A DNA stretch of 64,000 nucleotides from Ochotona curzoniae (GCF_017591425.1 NW_024466607.1:9990501-10054500), one strand, 5' to 3'. Shown: positions 34,187 through 46,500, numbered from the stretch's first letter. Notes: generated by a model from the letters alone, not told the origin. Numbers and translations are program-made.

Positions 34187-36069
34187 GCAAGTTCTCAGGA
34201 TTAGATAGCACAGTCACTATATGGTAGGGAACTCTGCCCTACTTCTCCCCAGCTCATCCACCTCTGAGTGCTGCCATTCTTGCCTCGCCTCAACATCCCT
34301 CCCCCTGTGTGTGCTTGTGGAGGTGGGAGGGGCTGGGAAATCTTCAAGGAAATCCAAGACTTTACAGATAAGGATTTTTAAGTAACCTCAAAACTATGTG
34401 GCGGCTAAAAAAAAAATTGACAATAGTTCCTTAGCAGTCTCTCCCTTGGCCTGGATTCAGTTGTCCCTCTTCATCTCAAGAGTGTTTTCACACAATTGAG
34501 TTCTTTGTGTGAGGATTCAGATAAGACCCACATAACTTGCTTTTGGTTGATGAGTCTCTTAAGTATCTTTTTTATTGTTGTGCCATTTATTTCTTGGACA
34601 GAATCATTTGTCCTGGAGAGCAGTGCCTGCTTGGAATGAATGCATGAGGTAGTGAAGGAATGATAACTCACAGGAAACCTCTCGAGGCGTGTCTTTGCAG
34701 GAAAAATGGGAGAGCAATGCATTCAACCTGAGGTTGTGGAGGGTGGTACAACTGCAGTACTTGAACTCACTGATTTTTTTTTCCCCTCGAAATCCTTCCC
34801 CTCAAAATCCTTCCTTCCCTGAAACTTTTCTAAGGGGCTGACCCCTGGCAGCATATTGGGCGAGCATCTGCAGCTCCTAGTCCCAAGCTGGCCTTCTCAG
34901 TGAGCCACAGCATTATTTATGGAGACATCCCAGTGACAGGGGGAACTTCTGGCCAGGAACTGCCGGTGGTGTCACATCCTTAACCTGGCTGACATCGGAA
35001 CCCCCTGGGGGGAGCATTTCTCCAAGAAAGGATGGGGGGGGTCACAAGCCCCCATGGCATCATTTCAAAGCAATAATAAAGATATCAGAGGGGTGATCTG
35101 TCAGGCACAGACACTCCTGGGCCAGTGCTGGGGTTGGGCAGATGGTGCCGAGGAGAGGGCTGGGGCTGGGAACCAGATGTTGCATTTCCTGAAAATAGAC
35201 ATGTCAGGTCTTTGGGGCTGTCAGGTGCCCCCTCATTAGCCCATCAGCTTGAACAGAGCCAGTTCATGCTGACATCTCACTTAGCAGTGGCACTTGGCAG
35301 GGGACCCAGAGCCAAAGCCAGCCACCATGGGACTCAGGCCTGGGATCGGAGGAGATTGTGAAGGAAGGGCCATCCTTCAGATAAGGATATGGAGACTTGG
35401 AGAGGGGCAGTTGTTGCAAAGGACAACAGTGACTCCATGGCAGAACTGACTGGATCAGTTTCTATTCAAGGGTCATGTAGAAGTCCATGCTCAGGGTCTT
35501 CAGGAGCCCATGGGAAGGGCTGTAGTGTCTGGGTGTTCCAGATTCTCCCAGCTTATATCATTGCTGCCATATCCTCACCTGCTTTTGACACCTCTTGTCC
35601 CCTGTTTTCTATGTGGGCAAGAGGATGCTTGGTCAACAGCCTTAATAAAAGCCCAGCAGACGGCAGCATCATGTGACATAAAGTGAAAGGTGATCATAAC
35701 AACCAGCCAAGTGATTGCTAAAGAAGGATGAAGGATGCTAGCTAGTGTCCATCTCAGGACCCAAAGCACAGTGCCTACCCTCTGGGTTTGTAGAGGGGAT
35801 AGGCAAGGATTGGGGGTTGCAAGAGACAGGCATCTTCCCTCCACCAGAAATATGTTTGCAGGCCATCCCCCTGTCTGGTGGAGGGAAGACCCTGGGGACA
35901 GCTTCATCTTCAGACTGCCAGCATCACTTTGCATCCAGGTCTCATATGAGTCTGTGCAATGGGAAGCTCTAAGTGGTGGTAACCCAGGCCCGAAGAGGGG
36001 AAACTTAGAGGTCACACAGTAGCAGCTGACTCTGAGAACCTAACTATGTTTTCCAGCAACCACTGGGTC
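34187..36069. other. Unique noncoding DNA
   Basis: No exon recognised. The part at about 34890-35110 combines 'cacagcattatttatggaga' with G-rich and CpG-poor sequence and has no repeat signature, so it could be conserved noncoding DNA. Confidence 0.45.
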
Positions 36070-36070
36070 T

Positions 36071-36098
36071 GAGTGTGTGTGTGTGTGTGTGTGTGTGT
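36071..36098. repeat. (GT)n microsatellite
   Basis: About 13-14 uninterrupted GT units, followed by a MIR remnant. Confidence 0.95.
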
Positions 36099-36245
36099 CC
36101 AGGACCTCAGTTTTCTCAACTCTACAACAGGGATGATAATGCTCACTTTTCCAGGTTGTGAGATGTCATGAAGAGAAGATCACTTGTTCAATAGCTGCTT
36201 ATTAGACACAGTTGTGTGCTGCGCACAGTAGGTACTTAACACAGA
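36099..36245 (+). repeat. MIR remnant
   Basis: 'ggacctcagttttctcaact', 'ctacaacagggatgataatg', 'gagatgtcatgaagagaaga' follow the MIR core and 3' region. Confidence 0.65.
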
Positions 36246-36599
36246 AGCCCTTCTTTCTCTTCTTCAAAGAGAGTGGCATAAAAGCACCATATATATTAGC
36301 ATCACTCAGCACCAGGACATGCTTTTCCTGCCTCATCCCCTGCCCCATCCAATAGAAATTCCCCTACTGGAAAATGGAGACACAGAATTGCTGGCTCAAG
36401 TGTGAAGAGACGCTGGACAGTATAGGAGTGGGAGGTTCCCGCTGCACCTGTTGTGTGGGGACTCAGATCCATGGAGCAGGGGCAGTCTGCCTAAGGCCAC
36501 CCAGCCTTGATGCCGCCTCCAGGCTGCTGGCTGGTGGGTGCAGTCTTGAGGGCAGGCCTTCCATCCCTGGGAGAAGAGCAAAGGCTGTGTCTGATTCCC

Positions 36600-36830
36600 C
36601 TGGGGAGAAGAGGTGTCATTATTTCAGCCGGCTGAATGCTGCTGACAAAAAGAAAGCAAGAGGAGGGAGCAATTAGGCTTGCTTTGCAGGCTGCTGGTAT
36701 TTCTCTCGCAGGGAGCACTGCAGCCTGAGACGCTGTAATTAGGCCTTGGTAATGACAGGCTCGGTATCCCCCGCACCCTGTCAGGGGGAAGAATCCATCT
36801 TATGGGTAATTGCAGGGTTGGCGGTCTTTG
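36600..36830. promoter_or_regulatory. Candidate conserved enhancer-like block
   Basis: Repeat-free block with several homeodomain-type cores: CAATTAGG at 36670-36677, TAATTAGG at 36736-36743, and GGTAATTG at about 36806-36813. The first two share the extended context aattaggc. Adjacent elements include 'tttcagccggctgaatgctg', an imperfect palindrome. Composition differs sharply from the GC-rich surroundings. Regulatory role and conservation are inferred. Confidence 0.4.
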
Positions 36831-37761
36831 AATGTCTCTTTCCGCTAGCCTGGGCCTTTCCCTGGGGGGGTTGGGAGGTGGATAGAGCTGGCAGGTCTCT
36901 GAGCCAGTGCTGGGGTGCAGGGAGGGTGAAGGTGGGCTATGTTTGGAGGGACTCCCCTTGTCCTGCTCCAAGCCAGCACCTCTGCCAGGATCCTTCCACA
37001 GCCCCCCCACCCCCGGCCCTCATTCTCTCCATCATCCTCCAATTCCTCCCCATGCCCCCTCCCTCCTTTGCTCCTCACTGTCCATGGCTCCCACCTTGCT
37101 CAGACGCAAATGAAAAGCCTCTATGGGGGTCTGCAGGCCTGCATCATCTGTCCATCTCCATCAACAGCTCTGCCCTCTTCCCCTGCTCCCCCCGACTCAC
37201 CAGGCCTCTTGGCTGTTATTGCCCCATGCTGTCACCTGCCCACCTCAGGACCTTGGCACTTGCCCTTCCCCAGAGGTTGGTCCCTTACCTTCTTCAGGTC
37301 CTGGCATTGGACACTGTCCTCTTGGGCGTTTGCACTAGGGCCTCTAACACCTGCTACCTGCCCTGCCCTACTTGCTTTTCCTCTCAGCTCATTACTCTCC
37401 AACTCCCCACACATTTCACTCTTTGCTTGTTGTCTTCCCTAGAAGGCCAGCACCTCCTAGTAGCCAGAGCCTTTCATCTGGCCAGTTCCCTGCTGGACCC
37501 TTGCTGGCCAGTACATTGTAAGTGAACATAAGTGTTGTGGACCCCTGCTGGCCAGCATTGGTGAGTGCTCCACAAAGGTTCTGCTAATTCCTGAAGCTTA
37601 CATAGAGCTTCCCTCTTATAGGGAACCTGCCTGGAATCTTCCAGGAGCTGCACCTACTCCTGCTGAAAACGATTTTCCTCTGCTCAGCTACCACTTGTGC
37701 CTGAATCTGTTGCTGGTGATGCCTCCTGGGTTGGGGCTGGAGGCTGAGGGTTCTCATTCTA
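36831..37761. other. C-rich noncoding DNA with L2 remnant
   Basis: Pyrimidine-rich sequence giving a 259-codon open frame at 36746-37525. The frame is Pro/Leu/Ser-rich, overlaps an L2-like fragment and has no recognisable domain, so it is not accepted as a gene. Confidence 0.55.
37240..37345. repeat. L2 remnant
   Basis: 'ggaccttggcacttgccctt' followed by 'ccccagaggttggtccctta' resembles the L2 module 'gggcctttgcacatgctgttccctctgcctgg'. Confidence 0.5.
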
Positions 37762-38072
37762 CGTGGGCTGGGCATTAGGCAAGGCAGTTAAGGCACTTGT
37801 TGGGATGCATGCATCCCATACTGAAGTGCTCGGAACTGAGTCATCGTTCTGCTTCCAGTCCAGCTTCCTGCTGATGCATAACTGGGGCAGCAGTGATGAT
37901 GAGGGCTCAAGTACTTGGATCTCTGATACACATGTGGGAAAACTGGTAGAGTTCCTGTCTCCTGGGTTCAACCTGACTTTGCCCTGACTGTTGTGAGCAT
38001 TTTGGTGGCAACCAATGGATGGAAGATCTCTCTCAGTCTGTTTATCTGCATTTCAAATGAAAAAACAGTAAC
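37762..38072 (+). mobile_element. C-type SINE, older subfamily
   Basis: Sense copy: head 'tgggctgggcattaggcaag', 'ctgcttccagtccagcttcc', 'ccaatggatggaagatctct', A-rich end 'tttcaaatgaaaaaacag'. Confidence 0.85.
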
Positions 38073-40440
38073 CTTGTGACTTAGAACTTGTGTTCATCAT
38101 CCCCACCTTACCATAAGTGGAGATTCTTTGAGTCCATGGGATCCAAACTGCTTTACTAATCACCAAGAAACAGTGAAATAATTTCATTACAGAAACCCAT
38201 CTCTGCAACCTATTAATCTGCAAATTAAGAATTAGTCTTATTTGTATAAATTTATTAATGTGGGTTTATTAAATATTTGAAAATAGGCATCAAATCATGC
38301 ATTACAATTTATTTCATGTGCTAATACAAGAATTTGTGTCCACAAGGGCATAAGGGCAGAAGAACACCAAAGAGGTGGGTGGAGGTAAAGAGAACCCCTT
38401 GTGTGTTCTTCCTTTCCACAGCACACTTGCACAGACTCTGGGCTGCCCAGTTCACTGTGAAGCCCAAAAGGCTGTGGATAAGTGAAACCATGAATGTGAG
38501 CAGATGCCCCCATGTCATGGCCATGGTGGCAAGGTCATGCACTCTGGAACCAGACTTCTAGGTTGCCTTATTAGCCATGTGTCCTTGGTCAAGTTTCTTA
38601 ACTTCTGTGAGCTCTTTTCTCTTCACAGGGGAAATGCCAATAACCTTGACTTCTTTGATAAGGATTAAATGAGGCCATCTATTTAAAGTGCTTAAAGCAG
38701 GGCTGGCTGCCTTGGTAACTGTTAAGACTACCTCTCAGCTACAAGGCTGAGAGAGGCCAGGGTGAGAAGACCACAATCTGGGCATTCTGGAAAGGCAGCC
38801 TGCCCTTGTCCCCTCTGCTTGCTGTTGCTGCTGAAGCAGACTTGGGACTGAGGCCCTTCTTTGCATTCAACATGGGATTGTAGAATCACCTATTTTTTTC
38901 TGGGAAAAAAATGAGATTTAACTTTTCTACAAAAGGACTGGCTGGTAAGGGCTCAATAAAATAGGCAAGATCATTGCTGTTATGATTGTCTTCATCAGCA
39001 TTATCATTGTTTTGAATGGCCATGTGACTGGTAAAATCTTCCTTTCAGGAATTTTGGTTCAGAAAAAAAGATAAAGCTTGGATCCCTCAGGTCAGAGTAA
39101 GGCAGCACATTGCCTAATCACAGACAAAGGGCCTGGAAGCCAAGTCAGTGCTTGTGTGCCTTCACAAACAGTGGGAAGAGCTGCGTGTGAAAATGCTAAG
39201 TACTGGGTGTCAGCGTCAGGCCCATGAAACGCTGCCTCTCTCTTTGCCCTGAAAGCTGAATGGTGCACACAAAAGTAAAGGCTGGACGAGATTCAGCAGC
39301 AAATGAAGACCTGGGTGCTTTCTTCCGTGGAAACGTGTGATGACGGTCAGTGGATTCAGAATGGGCTTTGTTGTCATTTAACACATACCAAATCATGGGC
39401 ATGGAGGGCCAGGCCTGGGTTTTTAGTTTTTTACTGCCTACTGTCTCTCGATTGAGGCTGGCCTTGATACTCAACTTTTTGCCCTCATTAGTATATTATA
39501 AATAATTTTCAATTAAGTGACAGAGTATCCCATGATGGTGTGATTGGAAATAAAAAATAAGAACATGTGAAAGAAAGCCTGGCACCTGGTGCCACAAGAA
39601 CACTCTAAGCATGCTCCAGGTGGGTTTGAGTTTTCCTTGTGATTTTTCTAAACTTATTCGTTATAAATGTTCATTGCAAAGGTGACGGGATGGAGATTGC
39701 AGATCCACGTAGGTCACTATAGGGAGAGTGAGGGTTGGAAGGGGGTGAGAGAATCATGTCCCAGATCAGTTGGTGAGGAGCGGAGGGGAGGGAATGTGCC
39801 ACTCCTTACTGTCAGACTACATTAGGGCTGGGGAACAGAGAAGGCCTCAGGGGCCTTGGTGGAGAAGAAGGTCGTGGGGGTGTTACTTGAGTGGTAGGTG
39901 GGGAAGACTGACAAGTGACCCTAAGCTTGCTATATAATTGATATGATTCTGAGCCTCTCTAGTGAATGCTCATTGCTGGCCACAGGCTTTCCCTTCCATG
40001 GCTATGGCTGTGGCCCCTGCATCATCTTGATGGCTCTTAGATGTTGTTGGCTTCATTGTAGAAAGGTGACATAATCCAGCTGTCCTCACAGGGGCTCTTC
40101 ATTGTTGTTCTTTTTGTATCAGTTATGAGACTTGTTGGTTGTCCATGCCTCTTCTGTAAAACTTGGCCTGAGGTGTTGTATCATTCACTCTTCTTTCCAT
40201 CCTTTGAATAGGTACTTGAGGTCTTCTGTTGGGTTAGAGGGGATGATGTCTTGTCTTTCAGGTGCATCTGGGTATGTTCTTCATTCTTTTCCTGGAGTCA
40301 GTACCAGGTAGTTTGGTCTTGCAACATGTGCTCTGCAGTCAGACCACATGTCTGTGGATGTCCCTGAGATCTCAGGTACTCATGTGATTCAGGGAGATGC
40401 ACTCTTGACCAGGCCATTGTACCTGTCTTGTCCCTGCCCT
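38073..40440. other. Unique noncoding DNA
   Basis: AT-richer unique DNA with a MIR at 38545-38700. The segment 39470-39560 ('tatattataaataattttca', 'attaagtgacagagtatccc') has no repeat signature. A 92-codon minus frame at 39196-39474 shows no family resemblance. Confidence 0.45.
38545..38700 (+). repeat. MIR SINE, near full length
   Basis: 'ctctggaaccagacttctag', 'gtccttggtcaagtttctta', 'acttctgtgagctcttttct', 'ggattaaatgaggccatcta'. All MIR modules appear in order. Confidence 0.8.
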
Positions 40441-40694
40441 GGCTTGCTTGCTCCTCAGCAGGTGCTATTATCTGGTCTAAACTGCTACCTGCCTTGTCTT
40501 CCATACATTTCTGTGGTTGTGTCAGTCTGGTTGGTGGGGCCTTTCCAGAACCCTTACCAGGCTTGCTGCCAGCCCCTGTTCCCAAAGGTACAGTTAGGTC
40601 CAGTGGTCCAGTGGGGGAGATCCCTTGAGCCCCAACTAGGTCATGCCTCGGACCTGGCTCTCAGGCACTCTGGTGGGTATTGAGGCTAACCCTG

Positions 40695-41090
40695 TTGGCC
40701 CCCAGCCCAGATCTTGCATATAACAGCAGGTGAAGCTACCTTGTCATGAAAACCTCTATAGACTCCAGCAGGTCTTTCCTTAGTCCTGGCACTTGTGTAG
40801 TGATGGTTGTAGTGGTGACCTGGCCCCCTGTCCTGCCCCAGATTCTGTGCATATTGATGGGTGCAGCTACCTGGCCCAGTTGGCCCCCAGACTTAGGTAT
40901 TGTTTGATGGCAGGTACCTTGGCCTGTTCAGGGTGAGTGTCCAGAGTTCCTACCAGACTGACATCTACTCCCCAACTTCATGTGTACCAACAGGTGCAAC
41001 AGCCCGGCTCCAGATTCTCCAGGCACCCTCACCTGGCTGGCCCCCAGGCCTTGCTCTGCTGCATGTCGGCAGGTGTAGCAGCTCAGCCTT
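40695..41090. repeat. Irregular diverged internal repeat
   Basis: Five loosely spaced units, at about 40695-40740, 40820-40872, 40880-40920, 40967-41010 and 41035-41090. Most start tggcccccag or similar, contain a tgcatat/tgtgta middle, and end in a variant of gcaggtgnagctacc. Spacing is uneven (about 60-140 bp). It resembles the repeated promoter of a transposon or an old minisatellite. I could not assign a family. Confidence 0.45.
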
Positions 41091-41670
41091 GCGAGACTCT
41101 CTGGGCCCTACTATCTGCTCTATCACTTATTCACTTACTCACTTGTGGGTGAGTAAGCATTTTTACTCATGGGTGGGTGCAGTGGCCTTTTCTATGAAAG
41201 ACCTTAGCAACCATTTTGCACACTTTAAATACCCTCAGTGGCCCGCTCATGCCTGTCCCTAGTTTGATGTGCACAGTGGCAGAGCAGGGGTCTTGGTGAC
41301 CCCTCTTGGTCCTACCCCTTCCCTGTGATATTTAAAAAAAAATTATTTCTTGCTGGGCAGCCAGTTCATTTGTAGTGACTCAAATAGTTTGTTGGAAACA
41401 TTATCTTGTGTTTTCATGCAAATATAATTGGAATCAGTATTTTGCCCTTAAATTTAGTTGGAATAAGCAAAGTTAAGCCTTCAGTGAAAATCATCCTGAA
41501 AGCCAGTCCAGGGGCAGAGATTGAGTGTGTTGGCTTTCCTTGTGATATGTGCACAATTAGATGATGCCAGAAATCTATGCAATATTATCAGAACCCACCT
41601 GAGTTTTGCTCAAGGGAATTTGGGATGTGGCAAACAGGAACTGAAAGAGTAACTTTCCATGTTACTCTTG

Positions 41671-42003
41671 TTTTTTTTTAAAGATTTATTTTTATTGGAA
41701 AGTCAGATATACAGAGAGGAGGAGGAGAGAGAGAGATGAAGATCTTCCATCCGATGATTCACTCCCCAAGTGAGTGCAATGGCCGATGCTATGCCGATCC
41801 GAAGCCAGGATCCAGGAACTTCTTCCAGGTCTCCCACATGGGTGCAGAGTCCCAAGGTTTTGGGCTGTCCTTGACTGCTTTCCCAGGCCACAAGCAGGGA
41901 GCTGGATGGGAAGTGGAGCTACCGGGATTAGAACCAGCGCCTATATGGGATCCCGGCGCGTTCAAGGTGAGGACTTTAGCCACTAGGCCACGCTGCTGGG
42001 CCC
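41671..42003 (-). mobile_element. C-type SINE, younger, with target duplication
   Basis: Full-length minus copy: tail complement, 'tccgatgattcactccccaa', head 'gactttagccactaggccac' and 'gctgggcccc'. Target duplication ccatgttactctt at 41657-41669 and 42004-42016. One of the best-preserved copies in the window. Confidence 0.95.
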
Positions 42004-42034
42004 CCATGTTACTCTTATTAAGACAACAACATTG

Positions 42035-42352
42035 GGGCTGATATAGTGACATAACAAGCTAAACCTCTGCTTGTGGCATCAGCACCCATTTGGATGCTGG
42101 TTTTTGTCCTGGATGCTTCATTTCTGATCCAGTACTCATCTAATGGCCTGGAAAAGTGTCAGAGGATGGCCCGAGAACTTGGGTCCTTACTATTGTATAG
42201 GAGACCCAGATGAAGCTCCTTCTTCCGCTTAGCCCAGCTTTGGTCGTTGAGCCCGACGAGTGAGTGAACCAGAGGCTAGAAGGTCTCTCTTTCTCTCTGT
42301 ATGTATCTCTGACTTTCAAGTGAAACAAATCAATTTTTAAGGAAAAAAAAAA
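42035..42352 (+). mobile_element. C-type SINE, older, head-to-head with previous copy
   Basis: Sense copy from 'gggctgatatagtgacataa' to an A-run at 42342-42354. Probable diverged target duplication aagacaa...cattg at 42020-42034 and 42353-42367 (12 of 15 identical). The left copy overlaps the end of the younger SINE's duplication. Confidence 0.85.
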
Positions 42353-42367
42353 AAGACAATGGCATTG

Positions 42368-43109
42368 TTCTTTAAGGATCAATCCATGATTCACATCCTT
42401 GTTACTAGGTCTTCCCAGTGGAGGCCATTGCCTGCTGCTGTTTGTCAACTGAGAGTTTACAAGGTGAGTAAATCCTGCAGGCTTCTCCATACAACAGAAA
42501 TCTACACCCCTCACTGTACACCTCAAAGGAGCCAGTGAGCCACACTCCTCCTGAGTGAACTTCAGCAGTCCTGCTCTGGGACAGACATTCAGGGTGCACC
42601 TGAGAGCTGTGACCTTGTGTCAGTGGTTCTTAGCGACTTGCGGAGGAGCCAAGCAGGGGACTGGCTCTTTGGGCTTAGCAGCCTCTGCCCTCAGCTGCTT
42701 TCCCCAGCCCTCCCAGAGCTACCTGTGCAAAGGGTCTGTGCCTCTGCATCAGCTCCTGTCTGGGTTTCTTTCAGTGCCTGTTGCGTTTTGCCCAGTCCCG
42801 TTCTGGGGATGGATCTTCGAGATCCCTGACAGGATGATTTATTACTTGGTGGGTCACTGGGCCAGTGATGCATACAAGCATTGGTGGAATGCCATCAGGG
42901 TGTTTTCATGGGGGCCTGTCAGGAGATGGAGGTATGCACAGCAGAAGGGTAGTGCTGGGGCTGGAGGTTAATGAAAAACCACAGGTATCCCTGGCTTCGT
43001 TACGAGAGTGCTTAGGACGTATCCTGATGCCTGGTAAGGCAAGCCCCCGAGCATCTTCTGCAGGCATGTCCCAGCTCTTCTTGGCTCCCATTTCTGGGTA
43101 CTTATTATT
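42368..43109. other. Unique noncoding DNA
   Basis: GC-moderate sequence with no exon, RNA gene or repeat recognised. Confidence 0.45.
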
Positions 43110-44332
43110 AAAAAATCAAGACAACTTTCACATTCCACAGAATTCATCATTTTAAAGTATACAATTAAGAGGTGATTAGTGTGAGTATTGCCACAACGAG
43201 ACACTTTATCCCACAAGAAACCCTGCATCTAATAACAGTACTCCCATGGTCCCTAGTAATTGCCAACCAGCTCTCTAGAGACTGGCCTGTTGTGGACCTC
43301 CCCAGAGTGTAGAAACATGTATGTGGCTCTTATGACCAGCTTGTTCCATTTAGCATCCTGGTTTCAGATTCATCCCTGTTATACCATGTGTTTTACAACT
43401 TCCTTTTTCACGTCTACGTAACGTTTCATTGTGTGATTGATCTCATTTGGTTCATCCATTGGTCCATGGATGTTGGCTTTTCCCCAACTTCAGGCTATTG
43501 TGAATAGTCCTGTTATGAATATTATATACAAGCTGTTGCGTGAATGTCTGTGTTCAATTCTCATGGATATGAGCCTGGGAGTGGAGTTGCTGGGTCATAG
43601 GGCAACATTGATGCTAAGCTTTGGAGGGACTGCCCGCTGTTTTCCATCAAGGCTGTGCCATTTTGCTTTGCCGCCAGGAGGATCTGAGGATTCTGATCTG
43701 CTCGCATCCTGGCTGATACCTGTCATCTGTCTTTTTAATTAATATGAATACTCAAATTCATATCAAATGTATGATTTACAAATATTTTATCTCATTTTGT
43801 GGATTCTATTTCTTCTTTATTGATGGTATCCTGTGATATGCAAATATTTTAATTCTGATAAAGTCAAATTTATCAATTTTTTCGTGGTTAACTTGTGCTT
43901 TTACAAAAGTTGTTGCCTAACCCAACAAAGACTTGCAAAGATTTGAGTTCTGTTTTTCTTCTTAGGGTTTTATAGTTTTAGCTCTTACATTTAGGGCTTG
44001 AGATTGCCTTGAGTTCGTTTTCAGATATGATATGAGGTAGAGGGTCTAAATTTCTTCTTATGCATGTGGATTTCCAGTCATCCCAGAATCATTCAGTAAG
44101 AAAGCTATTGTTTCTCCTTTGGATTGTCTTGACATCCTTGGTAAAAATCAACTGCTCATGTATGCATGGATTTACCTCTGGATTCTCCATTCTTTTCCAC
44201 TAATCTACATATCTATTTTTAGCTCACTGCTACACTGTTTTGATGATTTGTAGCTTTTAGTAAGTTTTGAAATTGAGAGGTACAAAGTTTTCCAAGTTTG
44301 TTCTTTTTTAAAATGATTTTGGCTATTCTGGA
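43110..44332 (-). mobile_element. Old L1 3' half, antisense
   Basis: Antisense L1 landmarks in order: 'ttaaagtatacaattaagag', 'ggctattgtgaatagtcctg', 'gagttgctgggtcatagggc', 'ctgttttccatcaaggctgt', 'cccagaatcattcagtaaga', 'aaaatgattttggctattct'. No open ORF2 frame remains. Confidence 0.8.
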
Positions 44333-44334
44333 TC

Positions 44335-44460
44335 TCTTCCTCTGCCTCCCCTGGCATATTAGCAGGGAGCTGAATTAGCCATGAAACCGCCAGGACTCAA
44401 ACCGATGCTTTCAGCCTTGCAGATGATGGCTTAATCCTCTGTGCCACAATGCCAGCCACT
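44335..44460 (-). mobile_element. C-type SINE fragment
   Basis: Only the 5' half remains: 'attagcagggagctgaatta', 'caggactcaaaccgatgctt', 'cctctgtgccacaatgccag'. Confidence 0.7.
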
Positions 44461-46319
44461 GTGAACTGTCCTCATTACTGTATTCACCAGGGTTATCTGG
44501 CTGCACTTTCTTTGCCTTTCGCTTCCCATCCACGTTGTGCTGCCTCTGCCCCATTGTCCATCACAGAACTGTGTGAATGCTTTCTAGACAGTAATTCTTG
44601 AAGTCCTGTCTTGCCTGTGCCTGGCAGGTGCACATAGTCAGTCTCCTGCATGTATCAGTGGAAGAGGTGATAGAACTTCATCTGGCAGTGGGGATCTTGC
44701 CTTTGGGAGATTGGACAAGTGCTCTCTTATTGTCTTATAAAAATGTGGTTTTTCTTCCTGTGATAAACATTTGTTTCTTTGCTCTTCATTTTTTTCTCTT
44801 TTTCCAGGTCTTTTCTGCATGCACAATAACTTTTCACTTTAGTGTCAAATCACAGTGTAATCTTGCTGATGACATTTTAAGTGGCAATTAAATTCAGCAT
44901 GTGTCATTCCAACAATGCACAGAGCTTGACAGAGTGATGACAGATGGCCATGTTCACACAAGCAGAGATGATGGGAGCTGTGGTCGCCTGGGGATGAGGA
45001 CAATGAACTGCTGCCCCCTCTCTGGGGCATCACAGTGAGAAGCACAGGTGCAGGGCAAAATGAATGGCATCCACTCTGTGGGTGCTGGGCCCCATCTGAA
45101 GGCCCTTGGGCCAGCCTCTCTCAGGTCCTGTATTCTGATGTTCAGTGGTTGATTTTACCCAGGTAACCCTGAGAAACCTATGTGCCCACGAGAGCAGGTG
45201 ATGTGTCTCTGTCCTCGCAGGACCTTCAAGGCCCAGCCCTGGGAAATCTATTCTGTACCCCAAAATCCACTAGGTCAGACCCATCATGGTTGGGTATAGT
45301 AATGGCATGGGAGGATTTCAGAAACATTTCCACTCTAGAAGTTGGGGGTGCATGGTATAGGGTCAAAATGTCCAGTTTTGCAGAGTAGAGCACAGAAGTG
45401 TCCCAGTTTCCTTACACAGGACATAACTAGCTATGGACGACAGAAAGGCCAAGGCCGGCATGAGGAACATGTGGAAAGGGCATGGTCACAGTCCTTCCCG
45501 AGTGGCTTATGGAGGAGGACACTGGGGCTTCAACATCATCTTCTGCTGGCAGCCTCTCTTTCCCCTTTCAGTGCCACTCCCTGCCTTAAGTTCATTACCA
45601 TGTCTGCAGAGTATCTGGATTTAGCTTCCCAGCAACACTCAAAGCTCCAGGCAAGACCCCGATGCCAAGCAGTCTGGAAGAAGGGTTAGTTAGCTTTGAG
45701 CCAGTTATAGCCATGCCTCAGTTTCCTCTATCTGTAAGGTGAAGGTACATACCCACATTTGTATTTGAGATTCAATGAGATCAAGAATGTGGAAATGGCT
45801 GGCATGCATGAGTTCTCGATAAAAGTTAGGTTTCAATTTCTGTTGTCATCCTCCTCCCCCGCTGGGCCCTCCCGGCAGTATAAAGCAGTTGTTTGAGAAG
45901 TGACTGACTTGGTGTGTGGAGAGTGCCCCTGTATCTGCAGCGTCTGTGGCCCTTCTTTCTGGCACTCCTCTCCAGAGGCCAGACGCTTGGCCCTGGTGAG
46001 CTGCACTCATTCACGACCCTTCCCTAGCCAGTCGGTGCCCCATCTCCACTGCTGCAGTGATGGTGAGGATCATCACCACTGAGGTCTGTCCAGTCCAAGA
46101 CATGACTCAGTCCCAGGTCTTGGAGCTCTCCTTCAATCAAGATCTAAGAGCTGGCAAAGGACAGTATTGGTTTCTCTAAAGTTCTGCCTTCGCCTCCGAA
46201 GAGGATCCTGCTGGAGCCAGTGCCAAGCAGGTGGATCCCCTATGGGATGTAAGGGAAATCAGGGCCAGGGAAGTGACTTGACCCCTGTGTTAACTAAAGG
46301 CTGGCGGATCAACATCTTT
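44461..46319. other. Unique noncoding DNA with MIR
   Basis: No exon recognised. One clear MIR at 45700-45830. Confidence 0.5.
45700..45830 (+). repeat. MIR SINE
   Basis: 'atgcctcagtttcctctatc', 'tgtaaggtgaaggtacatac', 'gagattcaatgagatcaaga' and 'gttctcgataaaagttaggt' give the core and 3' region in order. Confidence 0.75.
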
Positions 46320-46500
46320 TGTTTTGTTTCAAACTTTTACTTCAAATGTGAGAGACCTCCCATCTGCTGCTGGTCAGCTCCCAAATACACATGATGTCCA
46401 GAGGGCCAAAGGCAGGAGGTGGGAGTTAATTTTAGACTCCCAGGGCCATCACCTTCTGCAGGGGGGCCTTGGGTGTGGGCAGCATCAGCAGGAAACTGAA
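46320..46500 (-). mobile_element. Probable very old C-type SINE remnant
   Basis: 'gacctcccatctgctgctgg', 'cagctcccaaatacacatga' and 'ggccaaaggcaggaggtggg' resemble a strongly diverged antisense SINE body. Assignment is tentative. Confidence 0.35.

Noticed and set aside
36746..37525. 259-codon open frame, the longest in the window
   Set aside because: Pyrimidine-rich DNA translated to Pro/Leu/Ser-rich sequence, with overlapping long frames in other phases and an L2-like remnant inside. No domain or conserved motif.
39196..39474. 92-codon minus-strand frame as a possible exon
   Set aside because: No conserved motif, no convincing splice sites, and it lies in AT-rich unique DNA.
40695..41090. 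CRISPR-like repeats and spacers
   Set aside because: Units are diverged and unevenly spaced, and the DNA is clearly mammalian.
45009..45025. Reverse CTCF-like ccagagagggggcagcag
   Set aside because: Needs a one-base insertion to fit the consensus spacing.
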